Of a DNA stretch of 64,000 nt, positions 51,947 to 63,962 are shown piece by piece. The notes below the pieces were generated by a model. That model made no database searches and had not been told where the DNA came from. It saw nothing but the letters and a program-made list of their open reading frames with translations. This stretch comes from Gossypium raimondii. Lineage: Eukaryota; Streptophyta; Magnoliopsida; Malvales; Malvaceae. A program made the translations under genes and the position numbers. The stretch is taken from positions 7,378,001 through 7,442,000 of the forward strand of contig NC_068565.1 in the NCBI RefSeq assembly GCF_025698545.1, given 5' to 3'. Numbering within the stretch: position 1 is the first letter of the stretch; every line of letters starts with the position of its first letter.

Positions 51947-53245
51947 CTAGTTCTGTTTTTTGGCAATAGAGTATTGTGGTGAAGAAGTAACTCTATTCTG
52001 AATTTTTGTACTAGCTTGAGGAGTCGACTCTGTTGTAGATTCTGGATTAATCTGATACTCTACCTGCTTTTGATTTTCTTTATTGGAAGAGTCTTTAAGA
52101 GATAAGTTAGGTAGCATAATAGTTTCATCAAAAACAACATCTTTGCTAATCACAACTTTTCTATTTTCAGGACACCATAACTTATACCTTTTTATACCAG
52201 CTTTATAATTAAGAAAAACACATTTAATGGATCTCGATTTTAATTTTCCATTATCAACATGAGCATACACAGGACACCCAAAGATCTTTAAATCAGAATA
52301 GTCAGTAGGATTACCAGACCATACCTCTTGTGGGGTGTTTTTCTCAATGGCAACGGATGGAGATCGATTGATCAAAAAACATGCAGTAGAGGCTGCTTTG
52401 GCCCAAAACAACTTCAGTAAGTTAGCATTCGACAACATACATCGAAATTTCTCTATGATCGTTCTGTTCATTCATTCTACAATGTCATTCTGTTGTGGAG
52501 TATGACGAACTGTCAAGTGTCTCACAATCCCTTTTGAATCGCATAGTTCATTAAACTTATCAGAATAGAACTCTAAGCCATTGTTTGTGCGGAGGTGTTT
52601 TATTTGTTTTCCCGTCTGTTTTCAATCATAGTTTTCCAAGACTTAAATGGGGAAAACACATCGCTTTTCTACTTCAGGAAAAATGCCCAAACTTTTTTGG
52701 AAAAATCATCAATAAAAGTTAACATATAATTAGTTCCACCTCTCGAAGGCACTTTGGATGGCCCTCACAGATCAAAATGAATATACTCCAATGTTCCCTT
52801 CGTGTTATGGATTCCTCTGGTGAATCAAACTTTCTTTTGCTTCCCAAAAACGCAGTGCTTATAGAACTTCAGTTTGCAAATTCCTTGCCCATCAAGAAGT
52901 CCTCTTTTGCTCAATTCTGTCATGCCATTCTCACTCATATGCCAAAGTTTAGTAATATCATCATTTGACAAGGAAGAGGAAGTGACAGTTGTATCACCAG
53001 TAACAGTAGAACCCTGCAGAACATATAACATGGTAGTCTTTCTCTGCCCTTTCATCACAACGAGGAAACCTTTGGAAATCTTCAAAACCTTACTTTCAGT
53101 TGTGTATTTGTACCCTTTTGGATTAAGAGTACTCAATGAAATTAAATTTATCTTCAATTCTGGAACATGTCGTACGTCACTAAGTGTTCTAACAACTCCA
53201 TCAAACATATTAACTTTAATTGTTCCAACACCTGAAATTTTACAT
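51947..53245 (-). pseudogene. Copia C pre-integrase and integrase remnants
   Basis: 53253-52825 is the GAG-pre-integrase part (ELKINLISLSTLNPKGY, ITKLWHMSENGMTELSKRG); its first residues overlap the solo LTR edge. The integrase core lies on the minus strand between 52800 and 52480 with stops. 52471-51947 is the integrase C-part (RCMLSNANLLKLFWAEA-like start, KIFGCPVYAHVDNGKLK). The frames differ. Confidence 0.88.
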
Positions 53246-56200
53246 TTTAACATCCTTAACCCGTATCCGATGCCGAATTAGGGTTACAAGGCATTACCGA
53301 ACACACACAACCATCTCAAAATCAATATATATTATATATATTATTTATATATAATAAACTTAGTCTAATATAAAACAAAATACAAAATTTTATACTTCTC
53401 TCTTCTAACCATTTTTAATAAACAAAGACATTAAAATCTAACTAATAAAGACATTGCGGACTAGCAAATCCATAAGAAAATAAACCATTTTAGTATGGCT
53501 ATTATAATCATATACAATACAACAAAATACGACCTTCAAAACATTTATCTAGTCTATACATGCCATAGTTAGAATTTAAATATTTTAAATACCGAGATAA
53601 TAGATAGGGTGATGAACTTGCTAACGATCCCCGAGCTTGAAGCTTGATATTTAAGTCTATAAAATACAAAGACATAAGTAAACAAAGTAAGCTTTTATAG
53701 CTTAGTAAGTCTATAGCATAACCACAAATATATATATATAAATATATAAAAAAATTTATAACATTTCTGGTACACTTAATGAATTCGCAAACACTGTATA
53801 TATTAACAAATACTTATAGATAAATGCATACATAATTATCAACAATTAAAACCGAATGTATATACACTTTAACGTAAATATCCGATTACATATATAGAAA
53901 CATATGTTTAAAAATTTTATAACCGAATGTGTATACATCTTTATTACTGCATACATCCGAATGCACATATGTACTTATCATATGCATATAATTGATCATA
54001 CACATATATACCAATCACATTTTATAATCTTTTGTACATATATAAATATACTCATTATAAATTTATACCGAATGCATAGCTAATACATACATTCAAATAT
54101 ATATACATATTCTTCATATACATATAAATGAGTACATTTATATATATATATATCTCAAACGCATACATAAATAATTATCAAACACATAGGCTCAACATAT
54201 ATATATATATATATTACAACCGCATATCACCATATGCAATTATAAATTCAACAATCGTATATACCTAATATACATATGCTTTTATTAATTGTATGTATTG
54301 AAAGCATACAATTATATTTAACCAATGCAAAACCCGTTTGTAGGTGTATACTCACCAAGCATGTAAAAACTGAATGTTTATGTATTCATCAATTTCATAT
54401 AATCAAAATCATATATATATCAATTGCATATCTCACATAATTTAAACAGATTCACTGACACTTAGTCTGCTAGGGTTTAAAACCTGATTCGGTACACCGG
54501 CTTTTAGCCTGCTAGACCTATAGTCTGAAATGTATCACTGACATTAAGCCTGCTAGACATAAAGTCTAAATTATTTCACCAGCATCAAGCCTGCTAGACT
54601 TAAAGTCTGTATTACATTCGATCACTTTATGATCCACACTAATAATTTCATATCTTCACTTCCATTCAAGAACTTTTACATGAATATACATACATAATCG
54701 AAACTTTCACATACATATATAAATTTCATACTTAAATTCATTACAAGAACATATACACATAATCTTGCATATTCAAACCTTATATAAACTTATATAAATG
54801 TCCTACCTAAATTCAATTAAAGAACATATAAATATATGTAAGTATGCTCATTTGAATACAACATATACATATAGATTATAACTCACATATATATATGCCT
54901 ATTCAAACTATATATATACAATTATAAGTTACATATTTTAATCCAATCCAAGAGTTTATACTTGTATATACTTATATATATATAACTTTCTTACCTAATT
55001 TCAAAAAATAAATTTAAATATATATATTCATGCTTATTCGAACATCACCTATTCTTGATTACATTTCATATCTTCATTTCAAACCATGAATTTATACAAG
55101 ATCATACTTGTATATTCGAACATGTTATATATTATCCACACTTCAAAATTTATTCAACTAATATACTTTAAATTATAGCTCAACATAAAATACAATTAGT
55201 ATGTATGTATAAATATTAACTTAATAACTTTTAGTTGCTAATAGACTTACCTCAGACGGTGAAAAGTCGAAACCAAACGATTAATCGACAACTTTAGTTT
55301 TTCCCCTATCCAACTCTGATTTCTTCAGTTCTTGATCTAATTATATTCAAAATAAGCTAGTTTAAATATAATTACATTTAATTTAATCCAAAAACACATA
55401 AATGAGTAAATTACCATTTTGCCCCTAACATTTACACTTTTTACAATTTAGTCCTTATTGGATAAAACAAAAAATACACAAAATTTGTTCACAACATACA
55501 AGGGCCGAATGTACCTATTGTTCATACAAGTCCTCACATTTCATTTATTTCATATTTTAGTCCCTCAAAATTTAATTTCACAATTTAACTCTAATTACTC
55601 AATTTCACTAAAATTTCTAATACAAAACATATTAATCTAAAATATATCTTTCATTATTCATCATCAAACATCACATAACACAAATTTTCATCAATGGTAA
55701 AACTCAAAATATTCATCAAAATTAAAAATTCAAACATGGGTCGAATAGTATTCGAAGCAACGATCTCAAAAACGTAAAAATTATCAAAAACCGAACAAAG
55801 AACTAACCTTAATCAACAATAGCCATGAATGAATTCTCTAAGTTCCTTATTCGACCAAAGAGATGAAATGTTTTATTTTTTCTTTACTTATTTTAATTAT
55901 AAGATATAATTTAATAATTTACTAAATTAACCTTATTATAATAAATATTTATAACATATTTTTTAAGGACAATGTTGTCATATACCACCCACTAACTAAA
56001 TCTTGGTCTAATTACATCTTTAGACCTCCCACTTAAAAAGACAACAACAAATAGGTGCTTTTAAATTTAACCTCTAAATTTTATTTTACGCGATTAAACC
56101 CTTTTCATCGAATTGAACCTTCAAACGATTAAATTTCCACACGAATTTTTCACATCTATAACTTAACATATAATAGACACTAAAAATAATATTAAAATAT

Positions 56201-56267
56201 TTTTCTGACTCGAATTTGTGGTTCTGAAACCACTATATCTGATTAGGGTCAAAATTGGGCTGTTAAA
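53246..56267 (-). mobile_element. Solo LTR of a Tekay-like Gypsy element (3.0 kb) in Copia C
   Basis: The segment lies between perfect TACAT duplications (53241-53245 and 56268-56272). It starts TTTAACATCCTTAACCCG (a decayed TGTAACACCCCTTACCCG) and ends ATTGGGCTGTTAAA. No coding region is inside. It is the reverse-oriented relative of the solo LTR at 58982-62714, sharing both ends and the CTGCTAG.CT.AAAGTCTG-type repeats at 54451-54610. Confidence 0.92.
54451..54610. repeat. AAGCCTGCTAGAC repeat block
   Basis: Four to five units of about 45 bp built on AAGCCTGCTAGACATAAAGTCT and CACCGGC. It is the reverse-complement counterpart of the block at 61501-61692 in the sister LTR. Confidence 0.8.
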
Positions 56268-56279
56268 TACATGAAGCAT

Positions 56280-57279
56280 TATTTGCCATTAAAACAATAC
56301 CTTCAGACACTGTTTCATAAGTTGTAAACCAACCCTGATTTGGACGCATGTGGAAGGTGCAGCCCGAATCAAGGATCTACTCCTCGCTTAATTTAGAATT
56401 GTTGACAGAAGCGACTAGAAGTTCACCATCGCTGTAGTCTTCTACAACATCAGCTTTACCGAAATTTTCTGGTTGTTTTCCCTTTTAATTCGCAGCCTTC
56501 CTTTTGATATTGTTTTGTAGCTTATAGCACTCAGATTTGATGTGCATTTTCTTCTTGCATAAGTTACAAGTTTTACCTTTGTTTGAAGACTTTGATCTAC
56601 CTTTAGATTTACTGCGATGATTCTGTTCCTGTGTCCTTCCATGATCATCATCAGCATTCCAATCTTGTCTCCCACGAATAATGAGACCCTGTCCCTGAGA
56701 GTCAATTTTAACCACAAGATACTTCATATTATCATACGAGGTCAAAGAATCATAAACCTCATAAACTGTGAGAGACTCGCGGCTATATAAAATTGTGTCT
56801 CTAAAGGTTGAATAAGACGGGGGCAACAAACAAAATAGAATCAACCCTAGATCTTCCTTATCATACTAAACCTCCATGGCCTCCAAGTTTGAGAGAATTT
56901 CTTTAAACACTGTTAAGTGTTCGTGCACAGACGCACATTCCTCTAAACGATGAGCATAAAGGCGCTGCTTCATATGCAGCTTGCTGGTTAGAGTTTTCGA
57001 CATACATATTTGTTCTAGCCTCTTCTATAATGCAGCCGCGGTCTTCTCTTTCATCACATCCTGCAAAATTTTGTTGGAAAAATGCAGATGTAATTGTGTT
57101 AACACCTTTCGATCCTTACACTTCTTCTTTTCATCCGTTAATGTCGAAGGCATCTCATCTATCCCTAGCAGGGCATCCTCCAGATCCATCTGCGCAAGAA
57201 CTGCTTGCATCTTAATATGCCACAACGTAAATTTGGTGTTGCGATCCAACAGCGAAATTTCATACTTCAAAGTCGCCAT
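56280..57279 (-). pseudogene. Copia C gag with zinc knuckle
   Basis: The start MATLKYEISLLDRNTKF is at 57279, shortly after the primer site. The N-part includes WHIKMQAVLAQMDLEDALLG, typical of TNT1-type gag. The 56844-56485 part carries SYSTFRDTILYSRESLTVYE and a CNLCKKKMHIKSEC zinc knuckle, where the usual Gly-His is Met-His. Stops near 56870 and 57000 break the frame. Confidence 0.88.
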
Positions 57280-57308
57280 TATCGTGATCGAGATGAACAA
57301 CCTAAAAG

Positions 57309-57320
57309 CTCTGATACCAA
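57309..57320 (-). other. Primer-binding site of Copia C
   Basis: On the minus strand it reads TGGTATCAGAGC, the exact initiator-Met tRNA primer site, two bases inside the 5' LTR. Confidence 0.8.
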
Positions 57321-57322
57321 TT

Positions 57323-57712
57323 TGTAAAATAATAGAGTGTCGATAATGATAATATATATCGCAAAGAAAAGAGAAAGAAAAATTAAAGAACACGTAGATT
57401 TTTACGTGGAAACGCTTTCGAGAAAAAAACCACGGCCAGAGGACAAGAAAATTCACTTTGTTGAATTCGAATAATTACAAGAGGAGTAAACTATGTCTAT
57501 TTATAGGCTTGTAAAACCATATTCTAATAAGAGTGTAGTAAGATTGAAACACCTTATTCTAATCAATATCAAATAGATGGAGTTTAATAAGGTTTAAAAA
57601 ACCTTATTCGAAAATAAAATAACAGAAGTGTAGTTCTATATGGATTTTACTTTTATTTTATTTTACCACTATATTTTATTTAAATAAGGATTCAGGTCAC
57701 TCAATTCTAACA
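57323..57712 (-). mobile_element. Copia C 5' LTR (right in window)
   Basis: 390 bp, same length as 45625-46014, with scattered substitutions. A TATA-like CCTATAAATAGAC lies on the minus strand near 57500. Confidence 0.92.
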
Positions 57713-58262
57713 GTTTGCAGTAGTTTCTTTTTCTCCAAAACTTCTAGTTAAACCAAACTATGAAATTTTCGGATTCATTTCATTATCTAATAAAACATTA
57801 GTAGCTTTCAGATCTCTATGTATTATTCTTTGTCTCAAATCTTGATGAAGATGAAGGAGCCATTGAGTGATCCCGTTGATAATTTGGTAGTGTGTTGGCC
57901 AATCAAGTGACATGCTTTGAGCTGGATCTTCTCAAAAGCCATTTTATTTCTTGTTAGAACTCTAAATATAATTTTTTTGGAAGATTGAGACAAGGGATAT
58001 AACTAAATCAACTTCATGGATTGGACAAAAGACATAACAAATATAAAGAAGTCCAAACTTTTGTTTGGCAAGTATTCATAGATCAACATCTTTTTATCTG
58101 TTTCAATACAATATGCAAGGAGCTTCACTAAATTCCTCTGCTGAAGTTTTGTAATATGTTTAACTTCATTTGTGAACTCACTGATTCCTTGTTTAGAACT
58201 ATTTGACAACCTCTTTATAGCAATTTCTTATCCATCTTTCAAAACACAACTGTGGTTAGTGT
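57713..58262 (-). pseudogene. S-domain-type receptor kinase fragment (copy 4)
   Basis: Two kinase exons on the minus strand. 58262-58003 reads [17 protein letters not shown]...[17 protein letters not shown]...[16 protein letters not shown], covering the ATP-binding Lys and helix C. 57935-57718 reads [20 protein letters not shown], then [20 protein letters not shown], after which the DFG Asp codon is TAG. Upstream domains are absent. The next bases were moved away by Copia C, and 45590-45624 may be the continuation. It is more diverged from copies 1 to 3 than they are from each other. Confidence 0.85.
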
Positions 58263-58365
58263 TTGTTTAACAAAGAACTAACTGAAGCATAGAAAAATAA
58301 TAATGAAAGGGATGACAGAATTCATTAACCAAGTAGCCCTTATATACAAGTCTCAAGTAACAGCC
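58262..58365 (-). mobile_element. Copia LTR fragment
   Basis: Nearly the same as 36090-36180 (GAACTAACTGAAGCATAGAA, AATAATGAAAGGGATG, TTCATTAACCAAGTAG). It directly abuts the kinase fragment on one side and the Copia D LTR on the other. Confidence 0.6.
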
Positions 58366-58749
58366 TGTTGGGTTTTGGCAGAAAACTAAGGAGAAAAAGA
58401 AGCAAAGAAACATATGCAAAGAGAATTGAAAAAAATGAAACCTGAAAAAACTAATTTCATATTGATTTTCATTAAGATAAAAACATATAAGTTACATGAC
58501 AATTTCCTAATGTATAACTGCTCCCACTAATTACTTGACTAAAACATAGCTTAAGTTACACATAAAATAAAGCTGACTTATCAGCTATTACATCACATTG
58601 AACATCATTCAAATCAACAACTAATCTTACTAACTTTAAACACAAATTACAAAAGAACTAAAGTTAGTTACATATGAACAAAATGTTGCTGCTGTACTGG
58701 TTAGGCTTCAAGGCTTCTCTGCTATTGCATTACAGGCCAAAGTTCAACA
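58366..58749 (-). mobile_element. Copia D 3' LTR
   Basis: 384 bp. On the minus strand it starts TGTTGAACTTTGGCCTG and ends AACCCAACA. The partner LTR is not in the window. Confidence 0.85.
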
Positions 58750-60168
58750 CTCCTTCTTGGACTGTATGCAACAAACACCAATACTTCTTCTTAAGTTATC
58801 AAACCTTGTAACACCGAGAGACTTAGTTAAAATATTAGCAAGCTGGTTTTCTGAGCTGCAATGAATCAGATTGACTTTCTTTTATTGTTCAGCCTCTCTA
58901 ACAAAATGATATTTAATCTTAAAATGCTTAGTTTTGCCATGAAATACTGGATTTTTTTTGCTATTGCAATAGCTGGCTGATTGTAACAGCCCAATTTTGA
59001 CCCTAATCGGACAAAGTGGTTTCGAGACCACGAATCCAAGTCTAAAAATATTTTAATATTATTTTCTGTGTTAAATATGTGTGAAATTATATATGTGAAA
59101 GTTTCGTGAAATAATTTTACTGTTGTATGCTTAATTTGAGAAAATGACTAAATTGCGTAAAGTGAAAATTTGAGGGTTAAATATAAAAGTGCTTAATTGT
59201 TTTTGTCTTTATAAATTGGAGGTTCTATGTGGCAATTAAGCCATTTTCCAAGTTAGTGGACGGCATTAGGTGATGTATATGGTTTTCTTATATTATTAAA
59301 ATAATATATATGTTATAATAAGGTATAATATATTATTATGTGAAAAAAAAAGAAAAAGAAAAAGAAAGGAAGCCACTATCATATCATCTTCTCCACTGTC
59401 GAAACTGGAGAAAGAAGAAAAAGAGAAAAGCTTGGCTAAGGTTCGGCCATTGGGAGTTAGATTAAGGTTAGTCTTTTGTTCGGTTTTTGATAATTTTTAC
59501 GTTTTTGATATCGTTGCTTTGTGTTCTTTAAAACCCATGTTTCAATTTTGTGAATTGATGATGATTTTGTGATTTGCCATTGATGAGTGCTTGAGCTTTT
59601 TGATAGTTGTTGATGAAAAATGAAAGATATGTTAAAGATTAATATGTTTTGTGTTGAAGTTTTTGGTGATTTTGAGTAATTATGGCTAAATTACAAAAAT
59701 AAATTTTTGAATGACTCAAAGGTGAAATAAATGAAATGTATGGACTTATATGGGTACTAGGAAGATTCGGCCCTTAAGGAGTGTGGCCAAATTTTGTATA
59801 TTTTGTGTTTTGTGGAATAAGGACTAAATTGTGAAAGTGCGAAATATTAGGGGTAAAAATGTAATTTGCCCATTTATGCTTTATTAGACTAAATTGAATG
59901 AAAATATGTTAAAATGAGATTTATTTGAATATGTTAAGATCAAGAAAACAAGAAATGGGATTTAGATCGGGGAAAATCGAAAGTAATTGAGTAGCCGATC
60001 AATTAGTCGACGACATCCGAAGTAAGTTTATAAGCAATTAGATATTAAAATTTCTGAATAAATGTTAGTTATATATGCTGAAATGGAAATATGATAAATA
60101 TATATATAGCTGAATGTATTTTAGTTCGGAAAGTAGAGATAGACATGAATGTGATTTATCAATATTTA

Positions 60169-60345
60169 GCACTAAGTGTGCGTAGTATGGAATAGCTACT
60201 GACTATATGAATGGCACTAAGTGTGTAAAATTAAAATGATGATGTTGAATAATAGGCACTAAGTGTGCGGAATTATAATAATGATGTTGAATAACGGGCA
60301 CTAAGTGTGCGATACGAGAGTAATTTGGTTAGCACTAATTGTGCA
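60169..60345 (+). repeat. GCACTAAGTGTGC repeat block
   Basis: The word GCACTAAGTGTGC or a variant occurs at about 60169, 60214, 60256, 60298 and 60332, a step of 34-45 bp. The core can pair with itself (GCAC/GTGC). Confidence 0.85.
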
Positions 60346-61500
60346 ACTTCATTACTGACATCGGCACCGATATGTGATCCCATGTAAGACCATATCGGGA
60401 TATGGCATTGGCGTCCTACCAGGTGTGCGAGATATCCCGAACATCCCTAATATTACAAGTAAGGTGTGTCTATGATCACTTGATTGTTATGTGCCAAGAT
60501 ATAATATGCTTTGGTGTAAATGTATATAAATGAAAGTGAACACAAATAATTATTGAATGAGTGAAACTGACCTTAAAATAGTTGTGGGCAGCAGCACTAG
60601 TATAACTTTGAAAAATCACCAAAAATAGTAGAAATTGAATTAAAGTCTGGGTGAGATATGAAATTAAAGATTAATGAGTCTATTTTTCTATAAAAGAAAC
60701 AGAGTAAGCAAAAGAAGTGTGAATTATGAGATATTTGAATTTTGGTGAAACACGGTCAGAATGAGTTTCAGAATCCCCTGTTCCAACTTTGAAAAATCAG
60801 TAAACATTGTACAAAAATAATTATGGAGTATAATTTATATGTTTGAAATCCTTAATACGTCTATTTTCAAGTGAAATAAACGAGAACATCATATGAATTT
60901 TTTATGAGGAGAAAATTGATTCGTTGTGAAGAAGTGTCAGAACTGTTGGACAGCAAAACAGGGGTAAATTGAATGAATAAACTGTACTAATTGGCTAAAC
61001 CAAAAGTTCTGGAAATTTTATGGTAAGAATTTATATGAGTCTAGTTTCAGGGAAAATTTACGGAACTTAATTTGGAGCCCTGTAGCTCCAGATAAAAATA
61101 AATTAGCGTCTATGACGCAGAAAGACAGCTTGCTGGAAATTAAGCAAACCTTAAAATTTATGTGTGATTAAATTTATATTACAGTGAAATCATATGAGAA
61201 ACTTTATAGATCTTAATTTGGAGCTCTGTAGCTCCGGATGAATATGATTTAGTGACTCTGACTCAAATAGAGAGCTTTAAATTTTAATATAAGTGAATAG
61301 TGAAATTATGTATAATACTATTTAAGCATGTTTTATCGTAAAGGATGTGGAATGGAGAGGAGGAGGAGGACAATAAAATGTATGAAATTAATTATTTGAA
61401 GTTATATAAGCTAGTGCCGAATGTAATATTGTGATTTGATTATATTTCGAGAATGATTTAAATTAGATGTGAATTATGTGAAAGACTGATTTTGTAAGTT

Positions 61501-61692
61501 CAGGCTTTATGCCTAGCAGGCTTTGTGCCTAGCAGGCTTTGTGCCGGTGAATTATATCAGGCTTTATGCCTAGCAGGCTTTGTACCGGTGAATTATATCA
61601 GACTTTATGTCTAGCAGGCTTTGTGCCGGTGAAATGTATCGGGCTTGGTGCCTAGCAGGCTTTATGCCGGTGTTATATACAAGGCTCTATGC
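61501..61692 (+). repeat. CAGGCTTTGTGCCTAG repeat block
   Basis: About nine copies of AGGCTTTRTGCC alternate with TAGC and GGTGAATTATAT spacers. Larger units of about 55 bp (CAGGCTTTATGCCTAGCAGG...CCGGTGAATTATAT) repeat three to four times. It is the counterpart of 54451-54610. Confidence 0.85.
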
Positions 61693-62714
61693 TCTATAAA
61701 TCTTATGTGAGCAATAGTAAAAGCAAATAAATGTGTTAAGAAAGCTAAATTATTCGGTACATGATTTGGCAGGGAGTAAGACCATGAGTGGTTTATGAAT
61801 TAAAACATGTTGGTAAGCCCGATACATGAATAAATGTTGTGCTTATCCCTACTTATAATGCTTATGTTATATGTATATTTGGTGAACATATTTGGTATAC
61901 ATGCTTAGGCTTTGGCCAAGTAGTTACATAGACCATGCCACGTTAAATTTATAAGTTATGCATTGATATGGTTTGTTATGTGATTAGCCCCAAAAAGAGT
62001 TATGTTTAAATACACTAGCTCGCGACTATGGTTGAATGATTTGTTTATATCTTGTGTGATGTTCATAGAAAATGAGTGTGGAAAGTTAATGAAAAGTAAG
62101 TTCATATGGTGAACTTTTATGATTAATCGTTAATGTGGGAATGGTATAATGTATCAATTAGTATAATGTTGTTGAATTATAATTATGGTAAAAATAAGAA
62201 TAAAATGAGATTGTTTGTTCAAATTAATGGACACGCAGGATTGAGTACATATGTACGGCAATCGGTGATGAATTGATTGGATAAGTCCATGGTGGATCCA
62301 TGGCAAAATGTGAAAAGTAAGTATGGTGTTTCAATAAAGAACATCATCTTGAGTTATAACATTGTGAAAAAAATTCAAGCAAATTGTGACACCAAGGCGA
62401 CGATGTACTCAAGTCCGTAATCGATCCTTAATTTAAAAAGTATCTGAAAGTGCAATTGAAGTTAAATGTTGGATTATAAGTTGACATCTTATATTGAGCT
62501 CGATTGAGTAAATCCATTATTTGATAGTGTGGTTAGCAGAAAATGTTGCATTATATATATATAATGTGAAGAGTTATAAAAGCATGTTAATAATTTTGAA
62601 AGTTTTAAATTTGAATGAAATTTTGTAACTCGGTTTAATAGGTTTACATGTGTAAGTGTTCTGGTAATGCCTCATACCCTGTTCCGGCGTTGGATACGGG
62701 TAAGGGGTGTTACA

Positions 62715-63962
62715 CTGATTGTCAACTCTAATCTCAGTAGCTTCAACTTGATCTTCATTCAAATCACATAAAAGCTTCCTAAGCTAAATGGCTTGATTAA
62801 CAGCAGCAGTTGCTGCAATGTACTCTGCTTCTGTTGTTGATTGAGCTACAGTTTGTTATTTCTTTAAACTCCAATAAAAGACCCCTGAGCCTATAGTGAA
62901 GAAATAGCCAGATGTGCTCTTCATATCATCAATGAGTCGTGCCCAATCACTATCAGAATACCCTATCAACTTGAGTTCTTTTGCCTTCTCAAATTTCACT
63001 CCATAATCCAAAGCCCCTTTCACATATCTAAGAACTCTTTTGGCTGCCTTAAAGTGAACAACATTGCAGCAATACATGAACCTAGACAGAAGGCTAACAA
63101 CAGACATGATATCAGGTCTTGTAGCTGTCAAATAGAGTAGACAACCTACATGGCTTCTATACTCTTTCTCATCAACTCTTTCATGGTTGCCATTGTTGGT
63201 TAATTTTTCACCTTGAGCTATTGGTGTGCTAAAAATTTTACAGTTTGACATACAAAATTTGTTTAAGATCTTCAAAGTAAAGGCTTGTTGACTTATGAAG
63301 ATAGCTTGATCGGACTGATTTACTTTCATGCTAAGAAAATAAGTCATTTCCCCCAAGCTAGTAATTTCAAAAACATCTTGCATCTGTATTTTAAACTCAT
63401 CAATCAACTCCCTCTTGCTTTCAGTTACCAACAGATCATCTACATAAAGTGACACAATCAGTAGAGTTTCATTCTTTGATTTCTTCACATAGAGAGTAGG
63501 CTCACTGATACTCTTCTCGAACCCTAGCCTAGATAGGTATGTATCAACTCTGTCATACCAGGCCCTTGGTGCCTACTTTAGACCATACAATGCCTTTTTA
63601 AGCTTGTAGACCTTATCCTTTTCATTAGGAACCTTGAACCCATCTAGTTGTTCAATGAATATCTCTTCCTTAAGGAAACCATTCAGAAAAGCATACTTGA
63701 CATCCAAATGGTGCACTCTTCATTTCTTTTGAGCATCAAAGGCAAACAAAAGCCTTATTATATCTAACCTTGCAACGGGAGAAAAGGGTTCTAAGAAGTC
63801 AATACCATACTGTTGGTTATATCCCTTCACTACAAGTCTTACCTTGTGTTTGTTTAAAGACCCATCAGCATTGTACTTGACCCTAAACACCCATTTCACA
63901 CCAATAAATCTCTTCTGGTCTTGCCTGTCAACTAGTTCCCAAGTATTGTTCTTGTATATCAT
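62715..63962 (-). pseudogene. Copia D reverse transcriptase and start of RNase H
   Basis: The frame runs from 63962 (NNTWELVDRQDQKRFIGVKW, the reverse transcriptase N-part) through VYKLKKALYGLK, SLYVDDLLV (the catalytic DD box, about 63450) and SYRSHVGCLLYLTA-type sequence to DSDWA and IGSGVFYWS (RNase H). Nearly all of it stays in one frame, with four in-frame stops: TGA replacing Trp (63717), TAG replacing Gln (63573), TAA replacing Gln (62855) and TAG replacing Trp (about 62789). All four are C-to-T or G-to-A changes. The rest of RNase H is at 58750-58976. Confidence 0.92.

Larger units (their letters stand above)
45625..57712 (-). mobile_element. Copia C: Ty1/Copia retrotransposon holding two solo LTRs
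   Basis: Outer LTRs at 45625-46014 and 57323-57712 are both 390 bp, starting TGTAAAA and ending TTCTAACA on the plus strand. Flanks GGTTG (45620-45624) and GTTTG (57713-57717) are a target duplication with one mismatch. The primer site TGGTATCAGAGC (minus strand, 57309-57320) is perfect. Removing the two solo LTRs and their duplications leaves about 4.87 kb. Coding order on the minus strand is gag, protease/pre-integrase, integrase, reverse transcriptase, RNase H. Frames are broken, so it is defective. Confidence 0.93.
58982..62714 (+). mobile_element. Solo LTR of a Tekay-like Gypsy element (3.7 kb) in Copia D
   Basis: The segment starts TGTAACAGCCCAATTTTGAC and ends ACGGGTAAGGGGTGTTACA, with CTGAT duplicated on both sides (58977-58981 and 62715-62719). 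No gag or pol is inside. It cuts RNase H of Copia D between VDNQ (62715 side) and the next residues (58976 side). Internal repeat blocks lie at 60169-60345 and 61501-61692. Confidence 0.95.
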
